From positions 11,780,001 to 11,844,000 of the forward strand of contig NC_061143.1 in NCBI RefSeq assembly GCF_905220365.1: a stretch of 64,000 nt of DNA, given 5' to 3'. This document shows positions 36,684-47,447 of this stretch, one piece after another. Every line of letters starts with the position of its first letter. Position 1 is the first letter of the stretch. This DNA comes from Vanessa cardui (taxonomy: Eukaryota; Arthropoda; Insecta; Lepidoptera; Nymphalidae). Under the pieces are notes generated by a model. It saw only the letters and a program-made list of their open reading frames with translations. It ran no database searches and had not been told where the DNA came from. A program made the position numbers and the translations under genes.

Positions 36684-36815
36684 TCTTGTTGTGTTGGTTC
36701 AGAGGATGAGTGAGCCAGTAACTAAGGCACCATCGACATAAGACCTTAGTTCTCAAGGTTGTTAGCGCTTTCATGTATTTATCACGGACAATGTCTATGG
36801 GCTGTGGTGGTTTTA
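36684..36815 (+). repeat. Bm1-like SINE, truncated
   Basis: 'cttgttgtgttggttcagag', 'gatgagtgagccagtaacta', 'gttctcaaggttgttagcgc', 'acaatgtctatgggctgtgg'. Confidence 0.65.
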
Positions 36816-36839
36816 TCAATAACATTAAGGGTGTTTTAT

Positions 36840-37120
36840 TATGGTTTAGGTTGGCGGACGAGCTTATGGGCCACCAGATGAAAAGTGGTCTCTAGCACCC
36901 ATAGACAATAACGCTGTAAGAAATATTAACTATTCCTTACATCGTCAATGTGCTACCAACCTTGGGAACGAAGATGTTATGTACCTTGTGCCTGAAGTTA
37001 CACTAGCTCACTCACCCTTCAAACCGGAACACAACACTGAGTACTATTATTTGGCTGTAGAATAACTGATGAGTGGGTGGTACCTACCCAGACGGGCTTG
37101 CACAAAGCCCTACCACCAAG
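36840..37120 (-). mobile_element. Bm1-like SINE, full length
   Basis: + strand 'ttggcggacgagcttatggg', 'caaccttgggaacgaagatg', 'cttcaaaccggaacacaaca', 'gacgggcttgcacaaagccc'. Faces the truncated copy at 36684, giving a tail-to-tail pair. Confidence 0.85.
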
Positions 37121-37453
37121 GGAAGTGTAAGTGTTATCAATTAAACAATATTGTCTTCGGCTTTCAATAAAAAAAGAGAAATCGTTTATAAAGGCTGTAA
37201 ATTTATTGACTCCTTATAATTATTTTAACGCCACAGTTAGAATATTTTACCATATTAACACATTCGCTTACGTAAAATCGGTAGTAATTCATATATAAAT
37301 AGCATACTAAATAGGTAATAAAACGAATTACGAATAATAATTCCATACACAATAGGCTGCTTTCTCTATAAATAGTTTAAACCTCTATATTTACGTACGT
37401 ATTATTTGCAAAAATATATTGTGTTGAAACTTTATATTTCTTTAATTTGTGTT

Positions 37454-37647
37454 TAAAATTCATCTCGTGCACGACGGTGAAGGAAAACATCGTGAGGTAA
37501 CCTGCATGTGTCTAATTTCATCGAAATTCTGTCACATGTGCATTCCACTAACCCGCATTGGAACCGCGTGGTGGAATATATTCCAAACCCTCTCCTTAAT
37601 GGAAGAGGAGGCCATATCCCAGCAGTGAGTGATTTACAGGCTGTTAC
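37454..37647 (+). mobile_element. tRNA-like SINE, 5'-truncated
   Basis: Starts within the body ('aaattcatctcgtgcacgac'), keeps 'acccgcattggaaccgcgtg' and 'cagcagtgagtgatttacag'. The tRNA-like head is absent. It accounts for the frame at 37508-37765. Confidence 0.8.
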
Positions 37648-37892
37648 TTTACTTTTTTACTTTTTTTTATATTTCTTTAAAAAAAAATCTATAAATATTG
37701 TCGTTATCAAACTTAAGTTTATTAAATTATTATACAAATTCCTTATAGTACATACAAATACATAAATATAAGAACGAATAGACTTAAAGAGTAGTTAAAA
37801 AATCACACGTAAAAAAGTGTACTAATGTAGTTTTATATGTATTTAGCTTTAGAGAAGTCTTTTGAATACGACATCGCTTATAATAATTTATA

Positions 37893-38032
37893 TATACTAA
37901 TATTACTATATGTTTTTGTCTGTTGCTTTTCACGGCAAAACTAATGAACCAAACTTGATGAGATTTTACTCCTTTAACCATAAAACATTAAGGACCTTTC
38001 CTAAATCGCGAGCAAAGATGTCAGCTACCTAT
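37893..38032 (+). repeat. Helitron-like element, decayed
   Basis: 'tatactaatattactatatg', 'aactaatgaaccaaacttga' and 'aatcgcgagcaaagatgtca' in family order. Confidence 0.45.
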
Positions 38033-38119
38033 AAAGGAAACAATAAATGAATACACTCAATTTGGTATGGTTCTTTATTCATTCAAAAACAAAAACTTAC
38101 TTAAACTATGACGGAAGAA

Positions 38120-38470
38120 CAATATGTATATGGAGCTGTTATTACACGCTTAATTATTAAATATTTTTCAATGATATCCTTTTATGTTAGTATTTTACGA
38201 ATTTAATTACGTCTTATTGTATGAATCATGAAACGAATATATCTTCTCATAAGTATCACCAAATACAATTAACCAAATTGAAAGTTTAAGTTTTATATGG
38301 AGCTGTTAACGCTAACTCTGCAATAAATTATGTATGTTTTTCATTTTTATTACCTTCAAAGTTGATTTAAATGTTTTATTTATGTAGGCATGATTTCGTT
38401 TTAGTTCGATTGTTTTGATGTTATAAAAGCACATTTATAAAAGTTATATGAAGCTGTTATTACCCCCTTA
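38120..38470 (+). repeat. Three diverged occurrences of an ATGGAGCTGTTATTAC-like motif
   Basis: The motif occurs at about 38130, 38297 and 38447, with a looser one near 39296. Flanks between them share little, so this is either an old tandem repeat or coincidence. Confidence 0.35.
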
Positions 38471-38629
38471 AATATTATATTTAGAGTACCTGTATATTTA
38501 TGACAAGCTAATCAGGTGATTTAATAATAAAGCCTTATACGTAACACGCTCATTATTTTAAGATAAAGTTTACTTCTAATATAAGATTACAAAAAAAAAC
38601 CTTCTTAATGGTTTCATATTTATCTATAA

Positions 38630-38826
38630 TAGGCTCACCCCGACTTCGCACGGGTATTTGATATTTATCGTTATATTATAACCACATTATAAATTGTAGT
38701 CTCCGTGTTATGTTGATGTATAACCTATATAACTGTAAAGTTTCATCCAAATCCATACAGTAGGTTTTTCTTGAAAGAGTAACAAACTATATACTATCCA
38801 AACTTTCGCATTTATAATATAAGTAG
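38630..38826 (-). mobile_element. Helitron-like element, 'ctttcaagaaaaacctactg' subtype
   Basis: + strand starts 'ggctcaccccgacttcgcac' and ends 'ctttcgcatttataatataa'. The same subtype is present on the + strand at 60245. Confidence 0.6.
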
Positions 38827-39484
38827 GATCAATAATTTCGTGGTCATATAGTTGTAGTATACACAGATTTGTATTAACATATTCATGAATATTTGATTTA
38901 AATTTTGTACAAATTTATATTATCTGTATTATTATGCATTTGTCATCTCGAGTGACACACATCGCAAAAGCGCGGGAAAAGAGAATATAAAAGAATACGC
39001 TCGTGAAGACGGTGTGTTTCACAGCGAGCTGATATTTAAATATAATAACTATTTAATCTATTTGGTAAATCGATCTCAAATGAGAACATTAAAATAGATA
39101 TTCATATATATTGTTTAAAAATAATGATTTTTTTAGTCGATGTCATATATTTCCATATTAAATTCGATGACATCACAGTTCATTTTTGACAGCTGCCATG
39201 TTTGACATTTACGGATGCGTTCAGAAAGTGTTTCTCGTGTATAACTAACACATACATACACAAAAGTATTTAAAAACAGAGAGAGTATAAACACAGAGCT
39301 GTTATTACGTGTTAAATTATTATTTTTAAATTGACGTGTAATTCGTCACGGAACGAAAATGTCGGTCACACTTCGTACAGTTGTTTAATATTTCGCAACG
39401 GCCGCGTACTGACGCGATCTTCATCGTTATTAATGATGTGTAATAAGATGAGTTATATACTACCAAGTTACAATGTTAACGTAC

Positions 39485-39820
39485 AGTACGACGGAACTTA
39501 GATGTGGCATCGGCAATATTCGTAAAACCGATCACATCCGAATTGAGTACGCCAATACCAAATATCAACATTTATTTCTCATGCGAATATGATCTTTGCA
39601 CAAACGTAATAACTTGTAATATCATAAAACCTAATAAATTCGTTAATTTGACATGTCAATTAACATGCACTTGCTTTCTTTGACGCGAGAATCCATAGCA
39701 ACCACTAGCGTCGAATGGCTCGATAGGGAGCTATTTCTATTGGTCGTGTAAATCGGCAGAAATCGGTTTTATTTTCATTTCATTGCATTTACCGATGCTA
39801 CATCTAATTTGTGTCGTTCT
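39485..39820 (+). mobile_element. MITE copy 1, about 336 bp, inverted terminal repeats
   Basis: Starts AGTACGACGGAACTTAGATG and ends in the near reverse complement 'catctaatttgtgtcgttct'. A second copy lies inverted at 53211-53543, with similarity across the full length ('ttctcatgcgaatatgatct', 'gggagctatttctattgg'). No coding capacity. TA at the ends suggests a TA-target DNA transposon, but the superfamily is not determined. Confidence 0.8.
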
Positions 39821-39867
39821 ATACATGACACTAAATTCAAAAGGTATACACAATGTTTGATGGATGG

Positions 39868-40130
39868 AGGCGAGATGGCCAAGTGGTTAGAACGCGTGCA
39901 CCTTAACCGGTGATTCCGGGTTCAAACCCAGGCAAGCACCACTGAATGTGCTTGATTTATGTTTATAATTCATCTCGTTCATATATAATTCAACATCGTG
40001 AGGAAACCTGCATGTGTCAAATTTTAGAAATTCTGCCACATGTGTATTCCACCATTGGAACAGGGAACTTTCTCATCAAAAGGGAGAGGAGGCTATTAGC
40101 CCAGTAGTGGGAAATTTACAGGCTGCTGTT
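39868..40130 (+). mobile_element. tRNA-like SINE
   Basis: Head 'ggcgagatggccaagtggtt', box B 'cgggttcaaacccaggcaag', then a shortened body ('gtgaggaaacctgcatgtgt') and tail 'ggaaatttacaggctgctgt'. Internal deletion around the 'ccgcattgg' block. Confidence 0.85.
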
Positions 40131-40700
40131 GTTGATGCATTTAAATATAACAGTACTTTTTCAGTTGATAGCATTCTATCGTTATATTTTTTTTGTTAAA
40201 TTAATAAGTAATATTATTATGACACATAATTCTTATATAACAATAAAAAGTAGTTACGGCTCAAATTCTAATTCGTTTTAAAAATTAAATATTTTTTGTG
40301 ATGTCGTAACAATACAGTTACGGCACATCGTAGGTACTTAATTGTAAAACTAGATAGGTCTATGTCTAATTCATTATTAACGTAATTTTACACTCAGATT
40401 AGATTCTTCTTTTTTTCATAACGGTCGCCTTTTTATGTAGCAAAAAATGGCATCGCAACTTTTTACAGAAATACAAAAAAAACTAATTCAAATGATAAGT
40501 ACCTTGTTTCGTCTGTCTATTCAATAGTTTATAAATCATAAAGATAACAGTTTCTAAGAAATTACAACTACGTTGAAAATTACTATTCTTCTATGTGTGC
40601 AGCCAACTTACAATTACACACACACGCACACGCTTAAACGTTAAAGTTTAATTAAGTATAAAGTTAACATGTTACTTATAATTCCCATCTTTGTTTCCAG

Positions 40701-40901
40701 ACAACAGACAGCGCGGACTTTCTCGCGACGCGGCCGCACACAGCGGCTGTAATACCGGGGAAGCCGGCAGCGAATCCTTTACAGTTCATCAAAGTCGGTC
40801 CAGCAGACCTCGGCACGAGGGCAAGGGAACAGCTGAGACGAGCGGAACTCGCGAAGAGGACAGAGCCTGCTCGAATCGAAAGGCAGGAGGACTGGCAGTC
40901 G
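40701..40901 (+). CDS. Second coding exon, LMO7/LIMCH1-like protein
   Basis: Encodes residues 35-101. It opens with TTDSADFLATRPHTAAVIPG, then KPAANPLQFIKVGPADL, then a strongly charged, probably helical part (AREQLRRAELAKR...ARIERQEDWQS). The acceptor is a long pyrimidine run ending TTTCCAG (to 40700); the donor is GTGAGA (40902). Both ends are phase 0 and the length is 201 bases, so the exon could be skipped without shifting the frame. Composition is distinctly GC-rich. The charged segment leading into NLDNWKSSRRKR in exon 3 resembles the conserved region of LMO7/LIMCH1 and insect Smallish (a domain of the DUF4757 kind). That match is from memory, so the family name is moderate while exon status is firm. 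Frames on the opposite strand (40789-41094) and in another + frame are shadows. Confidence 0.85.
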
Positions 40902-41056
40902 GTGAGACCAAATTTCCTATCTTTAATGTTATTAAGACCTCCTCTGATAGGTGACTCATCCGCCGGATACGCTGACGCCGTAAAATATTTGGTTTAGGGA
41001 CAAGCGTAAATGTTTCTGAAGCGCTTACGTTGTGGATTTCTAGAATCTGACTAATT

Positions 41057-41331
41057 TTTTTATGATAACGTTGATTGACAAGCAAACAAACCACCTAATG
41101 GTCACCACCATATAGACAATGGCGCTGTAAGAAATGTTAACCAGCCCTCCGCCAATATGCCGCAAATAATGGTAACTAAGATTAGATATTACGTTCTTTG
41201 TGTCTGTAATTAGACTGGGTCACTAACCCTTTAAACCGGAACACAACAATACTGAGTACTTATTTCTGTTTGGCGGTAGAATACGTGTTATGTGGGTACC
41301 TACCCCGACACGACACAAAGCCCTACCAAGT
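41057..41331 (-). mobile_element. Bm1-like SINE, moderately diverged
   Basis: + strand 'accacctaatggtcaccacc', 'acaatggcgctgtaagaaat', 'aaaccggaacacaacaatac', 'gtttggcggtagaatacgtg', 'acaaagccctaccaag'. Only about 155 bases after exon 2. Confidence 0.75.
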
Positions 41332-42364
41332 TTCGCAATTTAATATTACTCCCAGTACATCGACAATAGTGACCTCTATCAACAGTTTATATAAAGAATC
41401 ATCAATTAGAAAATTAATTAATAATAGCAGCGTATAAATTATCAGATGTAATTATATAATGTCCATAATATATAGGTGTATTACGATTAAAAAATGCAAT
41501 TATCGGAGCGGAACAAAACAATACTAACACAAAAATAAATATGAAGATAATAATAATTATCAAGTAAATTTAAAAAGAACTGACCCTGAAAACGTTGTAC
41601 TGTATTTGCTATTAATATTTCCAATTTACGTAACTTTTATTTTCATGATAACATTCTACAAACTATGAAATAAAAAAAGAGAAATAAAATGGTAAAGTCG
41701 TTCAAGTTATGGCATAACCAAGGGAAATAGAAACTTATATATGTCACCATAAAATTGTAAATAGATTATAATCACGCAAAATTGTAGAGATTGTGAACGT
41801 TTGTACAATTTAAAATAAAACATAAACAATTTCGATATTTCATAATATTTCGATTAGGTTAGAGTTTTTATAATAGAATTAAAGTTTACTTCGATATAAT
41901 CTATAGAAAAATAACGCGTTTAAATTGTATTTAGTATATTTCGGTTCACAATCTTTCGGCAGTTCACAATCTCGCGAAATAGATTATAATCTAACGTTTT
42001 TTACAATTTTCTGGTGACATTTAAGACATAAGATAGATACAGAATCATAATCAAATATCAATGAAATTGAGCTCTAAAATTTATGTCAGGGATTTTTTCA
42101 CTTGAAATTCCAAAAAGTTATATTAAATCAGCAACATTGTTGATTCATTAAAACAGATAAACAAATAATTACTGAACGGAAATACGTTTAAGATTTTCGG
42201 TCTTTCTAAAGTACGAGCAGTATGCGAAATACGAAGGCATGGCTGCAAAAAGTCCAAATTAACGAATAAGCTCAATCACCAAAGCCCAAGACCGGATAAA
42301 AGTTTTTAATGAAATTACGTATAGCGAGCGTTGTTTTCACTTTTTATGTAGAATCAACGAATAG

Positions 42365-42455
42365 TCGATACGAACGGAAACACGCGGCGTGCCACGGCGG
42401 CGCTTACGGGCCCCGGCACTTCCGGCGACGGCGATTCCAGAGATGCACCCGTTTA
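42365..42455. promoter_or_regulatory. GC-rich islet with ETS-type motif
   Basis: By far the most GC-rich block in intron 2, with many CpGs and ACTTCCGG (ETS-like, near 42418). A pyrimidine-rich stretch ending in AG (42335-42350) precedes an open frame encoding TNGNTRRATAALTGPGTSGD and onward to a TAA. No donor follows, so an exon is doubtful; a regulatory island is more likely. Confidence 0.35.
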
Positions 42456-42636
42456 TAGCAGTCGTTAAAATGTCTCGAATGTTCGACAGATAATTGAATC
42501 GTTACCCTGGAATAGTTACCATGTTTTGAATATTTCATAATTGCCGTGAGATAGTTCATCTGTTGCGTACTCGTAGATCGAAGAATCTAGACGAGAATTA
42601 ATAAGACGAGCGCTTCTGAGTTCAGTTTTTATATAA

Positions 42637-42735
42637 ATTCTAATATTATAGATGCGAAACTATGTCTGTATGTGTGCTACTAAACAACTCAACTGTATTT
42701 GTTGAAATTTTGTATTATTGTTAACACTGAAGACG
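42637..42735 (+). repeat. Helitron-like start, decayed
   Basis: 'tctaatattatagatgcgaa', 'actatgtctgtatgtgtgct' and 'caactgtatttgttgaaatt' follow the family start only. Confidence 0.4.
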
Positions 42736-42885
42736 ATATGCGTTTTAATATCTTATTGTGGCTATATATACTTACACGACTAAACGTAAAGCTGAAACAT
42801 TGAGATGTAGATTCTACCATGAACCGGTGAGAAACTGAATGGTTACTCGTTCACTAATCAAATATAGAGAGATATTTCTGTATTT

Positions 42886-42927
42886 GATTCCATTGAACGT
42901 AGTTGATAAGCTACGTTCAATGGAATC
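42886..42927. repeat. Perfect 17-bp hairpin
   Basis: GATTCCATTGAACGTAG (42886-42902) is the exact reverse complement of 42911-42927, with an 8-base loop TTGATAAG. Confidence 0.9.
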
Positions 42928-43360
42928 TATTTATCAACAAACGCTCCTCTTATTAATTAATAATTTGATATAGATTATTATCTTATATGTATATGATAAA
43001 AGAGTGCCTGTGACTTTGTTACAAATGATAATTACAAAGATATTTTACCATCACAAGATCACAGTGTAATCATCTGCCAAATCAATCAGGACTTTAAATC
43101 GTCTGCCCTGGAATAAATGTCGAGGGAAACAATTTCACCGAATTCCTCAAACAACAGTCATATTTATCAATAATTTATGCTCCATAAATTCTTACTGTAA
43201 CACTAAATACCAACCAATAAATCATGAACGAATCGAAAACATCCGCAGTTTGAAAATATTCCGCGTAATCGATATTATTTTCATGACAAAAATGTTTTGA
43301 TATAATGCGTCACACATTTTGATGATGATGTCATTATTATTTTTTTAGTAAATTAATCAA

Positions 43361-43515
43361 AGTCAAAGTCAAAAGTCAAAAACCTTTATTCAAAATAGAA
43401 GTGTTTACACTTTCTTATTGATTGTCGATAATCTACCACCGGTTCGGAATATAATACCTCAGACTTGAGAAGAACCGGCGAAAGAAACTCAGCGGGATAT
43501 TTTTTTTTTTTTATA
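43361..43515 (-). mobile_element. LINE 3' end, minus
   Basis: + strand begins with a 'caaagtcaaagtcaaaagtc' simple repeat (tail), then 'tttattc', and ends in 'ccaccggttcggaatataat' and 'gagaagaaccggcgaaagaa'. This is a widespread lepidopteran 3' end (from memory) sharing the CCGGTTC core with other fragments here. Confidence 0.65.
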
Positions 43516-43604
43516 ATGTCAATTTATAATTTACAACAATAATTAATATAGTCATATTCTTTTTATGTTATTTTAAGAAGACTAACAAGTTAATGAGCCC
43601 TTTG

Positions 43605-43760
43605 ATCGTGATTGGTCATTGCCCATGTACCTTGGGTTACCGGTTACAGGTTTAAGGCACTATTCAATCTGTCAATACGTCGATAACCATCAAAGATGTC
43701 TCTTGTCCTTGTAATTTCAGTCACTTGAAACCAGATCACAACAATATTAGCATTTTTGTT
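43605..43760 (-). repeat. Bm1-like SINE, strongly decayed
   Basis: Faint reversed order of 'ttgtccttgtaatttcagtc', 'aaaccagatcacaacaat'. Low certainty. Confidence 0.3.
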
Positions 43761-45064
43761 GTCTATACAACGTATGTCTGTTTGATACCAATGCTTTAAA
43801 CATTTAAACGATTGAATCAATGGCGTTCTAAGGGTTGGTTAAAATTTGTTATGGTGACAGACTTAAACATTGGGTCTATGGGCCGTGAGATACACAAAAC
43901 AGGTGGTCTATTTATCCGCCCTCCTTGCAAGTAAATAATATATAATGTAAATTATACATAAGATAATTATGGTTGTAAATTTTTAACGGATACATACTCA
44001 ATACCATATATCGTCACATTGATAGACGTCAGAAAGATAGCTTAAACGAATTTCTCGCTATCAAAAAACTTCAAATTTTATGATGCGTTAATCCAGAAAG
44101 ATTAAAGAGTTTCGGCGCTATAGTTACAAATGGGCATTTAAGTGTTTCATGTGAAACAACTCGAATACAACAGGTACAAAAGTAAAACTAAAATATCAAA
44201 AGTAATGACCGCAAGTACACTCTATCGTAATACCTAAACAAACCCCAATAGAAGACCCATTCGGCTAAAATATAGTCAGTCGTAAGGTAAAAAAATATAT
44301 TTGCAAACAAGCGATTGACCTAAATGCCAACTTTCCGTGAAAACCTTGTACGGCATAGACCGCAAGTTTGCCTCGCTTAAAATGGCACGCAGTACACCTA
44401 GCGTTGCAATTTATTTAAACGTAAACGAACCCATGTTTGCTTGTGTACATAATTAAGGTTAACTCTTCAAAGACGATTAATAGTGATCTTTTTAGATTGT
44501 ACCGATGAAGGAAGTGAAATGCAAATAAGTTTTCTAATCATTAGAAACCAAACATGTATAGTAAAAGTATGATATTTTCATAGTATCATTATTTAAAAAT
44601 ATATATGACAAATGTAAATATTAAATCTGTTTCAAATATAAACTCCTTGTTGGATTAGGCAGTATTATTATCGCCTTTTACTAAATTATCGCTGACAATT
44701 TTGAATTAAAAAAAAACTGCGCACGCGATCTGACATGTGTTGAGTGTTATCTCGAATGCAACATTCCTTGAATAGGAAATTGAAACATCGTTACTAGATA
44801 ATGAGACTATTTATCGATCTCTGGTAGCAATTGTGGCGATATTAGCCGTCTTGACTTCAAACTTGTTATTACTGATGCTCGAGGAAGGAAAACTAATAAT
44901 CGTTTAAACTTATGGCTTTTTAATACCGATAATTCCAGCTATTTCAAAATGCGTACAGAAGTTCATGAATAATTATTGTTGTTGAAATTATATTCGTTTT
45001 TCGTTTGGAGAAAGAAAGGCAGATGAGTATGAGTGGAGTCATTGTTACCTTTTTAAAATGAAAA

Positions 45065-45268
45065 GACGACCTCCGTGATCGAGTAGTGTGTACCAGTTTT
45101 CATGGGTACGCCGCTCAAAAGTCCAAGGTTCAACTCCCGGCCGAATCGATGTAAAAAAGCTCATTCGTTTTCAATGTTATCTTGGGTCTGGGTGTTTGTG
45201 GTGCCGTCGTTACTTCTGATTTTCCATAACACAAGTGCTTCAGCTACTTTGGGATCAGATTAATGTAA
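45065..45268 (+). mobile_element. tRNA-derived SINE, third type
   Basis: tRNA-like head 'gacctccgtgatcgagtagt', box-B-like GGTTCAACTCCCGG, then 'ttatcttgggtctgggtgtt', 'tggtgccgtcgttacttctg', 'ataacacaagtgcttcagct'. Unlike the other two SINE families, it has a GC-richer body. It sits about 215 bases before exon 3. Confidence 0.7.
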
Positions 45269-45483
45269 CTACTATGGACCATATTTAAGAATGTTTGATA
45301 TATCAGTATTGTATATTTATTCTGAAATCTCCACAATCGAATTTGTAGTTCGGTTCGGAGTAGTAGTAGATTGTCATGAAATTGACTCACACTCGTTGAC
45401 AATGCCCTAAAATTTTTTATCGATAGAACATTGAACGTCATTCTTTAATTTATGTTTTCATACTTTGTTTTGTGTTTCATCAG

Positions 45484-45623
45484 AACTTGGACAACTGGAA
45501 ATCATCGCGACGGAAGCGCGTGGAACACATCATAGAGCGGTGCGTGGAGGTGCGACGCTTCGAGAACGAGACGCACCAGCCGAGAGGCAAATCTAAGACG
45601 TTTAACGAGATGCTGGAAGAACG
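45484..45623 (+). CDS. Third coding exon, LMO7/LIMCH1-like protein (DUF4757-type region)
   Basis: Encodes residues 102-147 plus two bases of codon 148 (CG, so Arg). It begins NLDNWKSSRRKRVEHIIERC, continues VEVRRFENETHQPRGKSKTF and ends NEMLEE. The acceptor is TTTCATCAG, ending at 45483; the donor is GTACGT at 45624. The Trp-Lys-Ser-Ser-Arg-Arg-Lys-Arg core followed by HII-R-VEV and KSKTF-EMLEER is the most family-diagnostic part. It matches what I recall of the conserved region in insect Smallish and vertebrate LMO7/LIMCH1. The exon ends in phase 2, so the next exon must supply the third base. I find no certain next exon before 64000. The LIM domain expected at the C-terminus is outside the window. 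Confidence 0.85.
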
Positions 45624-45680
45624 GTACGTACTTATATATAGATAGTAATTAGTTCAGACAACAACGACAGTATAAGCATA

Positions 45681-45859
45681 ATTTCCCACAGCTGGGTTAA
45701 AACCTCCTCTCCCTTTGAGGAGAAAGTTTGGAACATTCCACCACGCTGTTCCAATGCGGGTTAGTGGGATATACTTGTGACAGAATTTCATTATATCATA
45801 TATGATTTCGTAATTTCATTATATCTGAACGCCTTCTAACCACTGAGCCATCTCGGCTC
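45681..45859 (-). mobile_element. tRNA-like SINE, internally deleted
   Basis: + strand 'tttcccacagctgggttaaa', 'ctttgaggagaaagtttgga', 'ccaatgcgggttagtgggat', then after a deletion 'ccttctaaccactgagccat'. It lies about 60 bases past exon 3's donor. Confidence 0.75.
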
Positions 45860-46844
45860 CGTTCAATAAAGAATAATAATTCAATTGAATTAGTGACTTT
45901 GTAAATTATACTCTTATCAATTGAAGTGAGATAGATATAGATAAATTAAGTTGTAGTAACCAAGCTCCTTTTACAAGTTCATTTTAATTTGGTTGTATCT
46001 TGGGACATATATGAACATTTTTTTAAATGATGATATTGTTCTGACTGGTTTCTGACCGGTGGCCAATCTTAAGGGAGACCAGTCATCAACACGAAACATA
46101 TTATAGTGAAGAAATTCAGGCTCTCTCTGTTCTCTCCCTCTCTCTCTTTTACTCATATTTCGATGAGACGGCAAATTCGAATCGATCGGAAAGACTTCAG
46201 CACCAACGTACTTACGTGCTGTCTGAGGCGAAAGAATGTAAACAATTTCAACTTCCATATTTCGGACTGTTACTCATATTTTTCATTCGAATCCAATTCA
46301 ACTTTAACGTTGTCTAAATTATATTTTACAGAGATGAATCAAAATAATCGAGTTACACAATATTTCAAAGAGTCTTGCACCAATACATCCAATTTAATCG
46401 AAACGTCCTTAATTACCTGAACTGCGCCAAGCTCGCAGATAGTTTATAGTAAATCAATCATTTATGCAACTCGCCCTGTTATTACGTAGGCATTGCATTA
46501 TCCCATTAGCGATCAACCATGCCTTGTAATTTGATACGTTTTTTGTAAACCCTGACGAACATTTGTAATACTGGTAAACTAATTTAAACGCCTTTGTGTG
46601 TGACTTTATTGTCTGTCTTGCTCAATGCGAGGCATCAATACTTGAGCTCTTGTGTTCCGGTAAGTAGATTACACGGATATAGCATCTTAGATGAATTAAA
46701 TACGGCTTATTATTTTTGTTACGACAGTTGGACACTGTGTCCATGATTCGACATCTAAGCGCCAAAGGCACATCTGCCCTAAAAAAAGTATGATAGTATG
46801 CCGTTTCATAAATGTCATTTGTAAAAACTACATTGGTAAAGAAG

Positions 46845-47120
46845 GCATATTATTGAATACTAGATTATACAGACGATAAAAAAGCGTCGAATTAATATAT
46901 GTTGACAAGCAGGATATATTACATACATATATTTTATTTTGTATTTAACTAACATGACTGTATTTTCAAATGGTGAAAAAGAATAACTACTGAGTTTCTT
47001 GCCGGTTCTTCTCGGTAGAATCTACTTTCCGAACCGGTAGCTTCACTTTAAAGTTTGTTAAATGTCAATTCAAAAGTGCTTGTAACAGCCTACTTGAATA
47101 AAGTAAAATTTGATTTGATT
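46845..47120 (+). mobile_element. 3' end of a non-LTR retrotransposon
   Basis: 'gatgataaaaaagcg'-like start, 'gagtttcttgccggttcttc', 'tagaatctactttccgaacc', 'gtgcttgtaacagcctactt', 'gaataaagtaaaatttgatt' tail. Close relative of 25730-26016 and the better preserved of the two at the 3' end. Confidence 0.7.
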
Positions 47121-47447
47121 ACATAAAAAATAGCATTTTCATTTTTATTTTGCTATTATGTTATGAATTGGAATGTGGAATCGAATTATAGTCACGGTTG
47201 ATTTATGAATGTAGATAAAAATTGTGTCGAGACCGTCACTAAGTGCCAAAGATTAAAAAGTTTAAAACCTTTACAATATAAAAAGAAATTCAATTAAATG
47301 GAACAATATACATTAATTCAACAGTTGAATTTGAACAAACTGTTTACATGACGTTTAAAGTAAAACCTCTTTGTTACATTAATTTATATCGTATCATTTT
47401 TAAGTTTCTAAAGAATGAGTTAACGTAAGATTGCGAGCGTAACTCGA

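Larger units (their letters stand above)
771..40700 (+). other. Intron 1 of the LMO7-like gene (about 39.9 kb)
   Basis: Bounded by donor GTAAGT at 771 and acceptor TTGTTTCCAG ending at 40700. It contains dozens of SINE, Helitron-like and LINE fragments, listed separately. It also has several GC-richer islets (25445-25555, 29015-29070, 31915-32040, 35790-35900, 36050-36185) that could hold enhancers or alternative promoters. No second gene is supported on either strand inside it. Confidence 0.7.
40902..45483 (+). other. Intron 2 of the LMO7-like gene (4582 bp)
   Basis: From donor GTGAGA at 40902 to acceptor TTTCATCAG ending at 45483. It contains Bm1-like fragments, a LINE end, a Helitron-like start, a perfect 17-bp hairpin (42886-42927), a GC-rich islet (42365-42455) and a SINE of a third type (45065-45268). 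Confidence 0.75.

Noticed and set aside
40691..40954. 87-codon + frame over exon 2
   Set aside because: Wrong frame: it starts before the splice acceptor and lacks the conserved charged helix of the true frame.
40789..41094. 101-codon minus frame
   Set aside because: Antisense shadow of GC-rich exon 2 extended into the intron.
45971..46420. 95-codon minus and 104-codon + frames
   Set aside because: They overlap each other around a CT-rich simple stretch (about 46118-46150). No splice sites or motifs support either.
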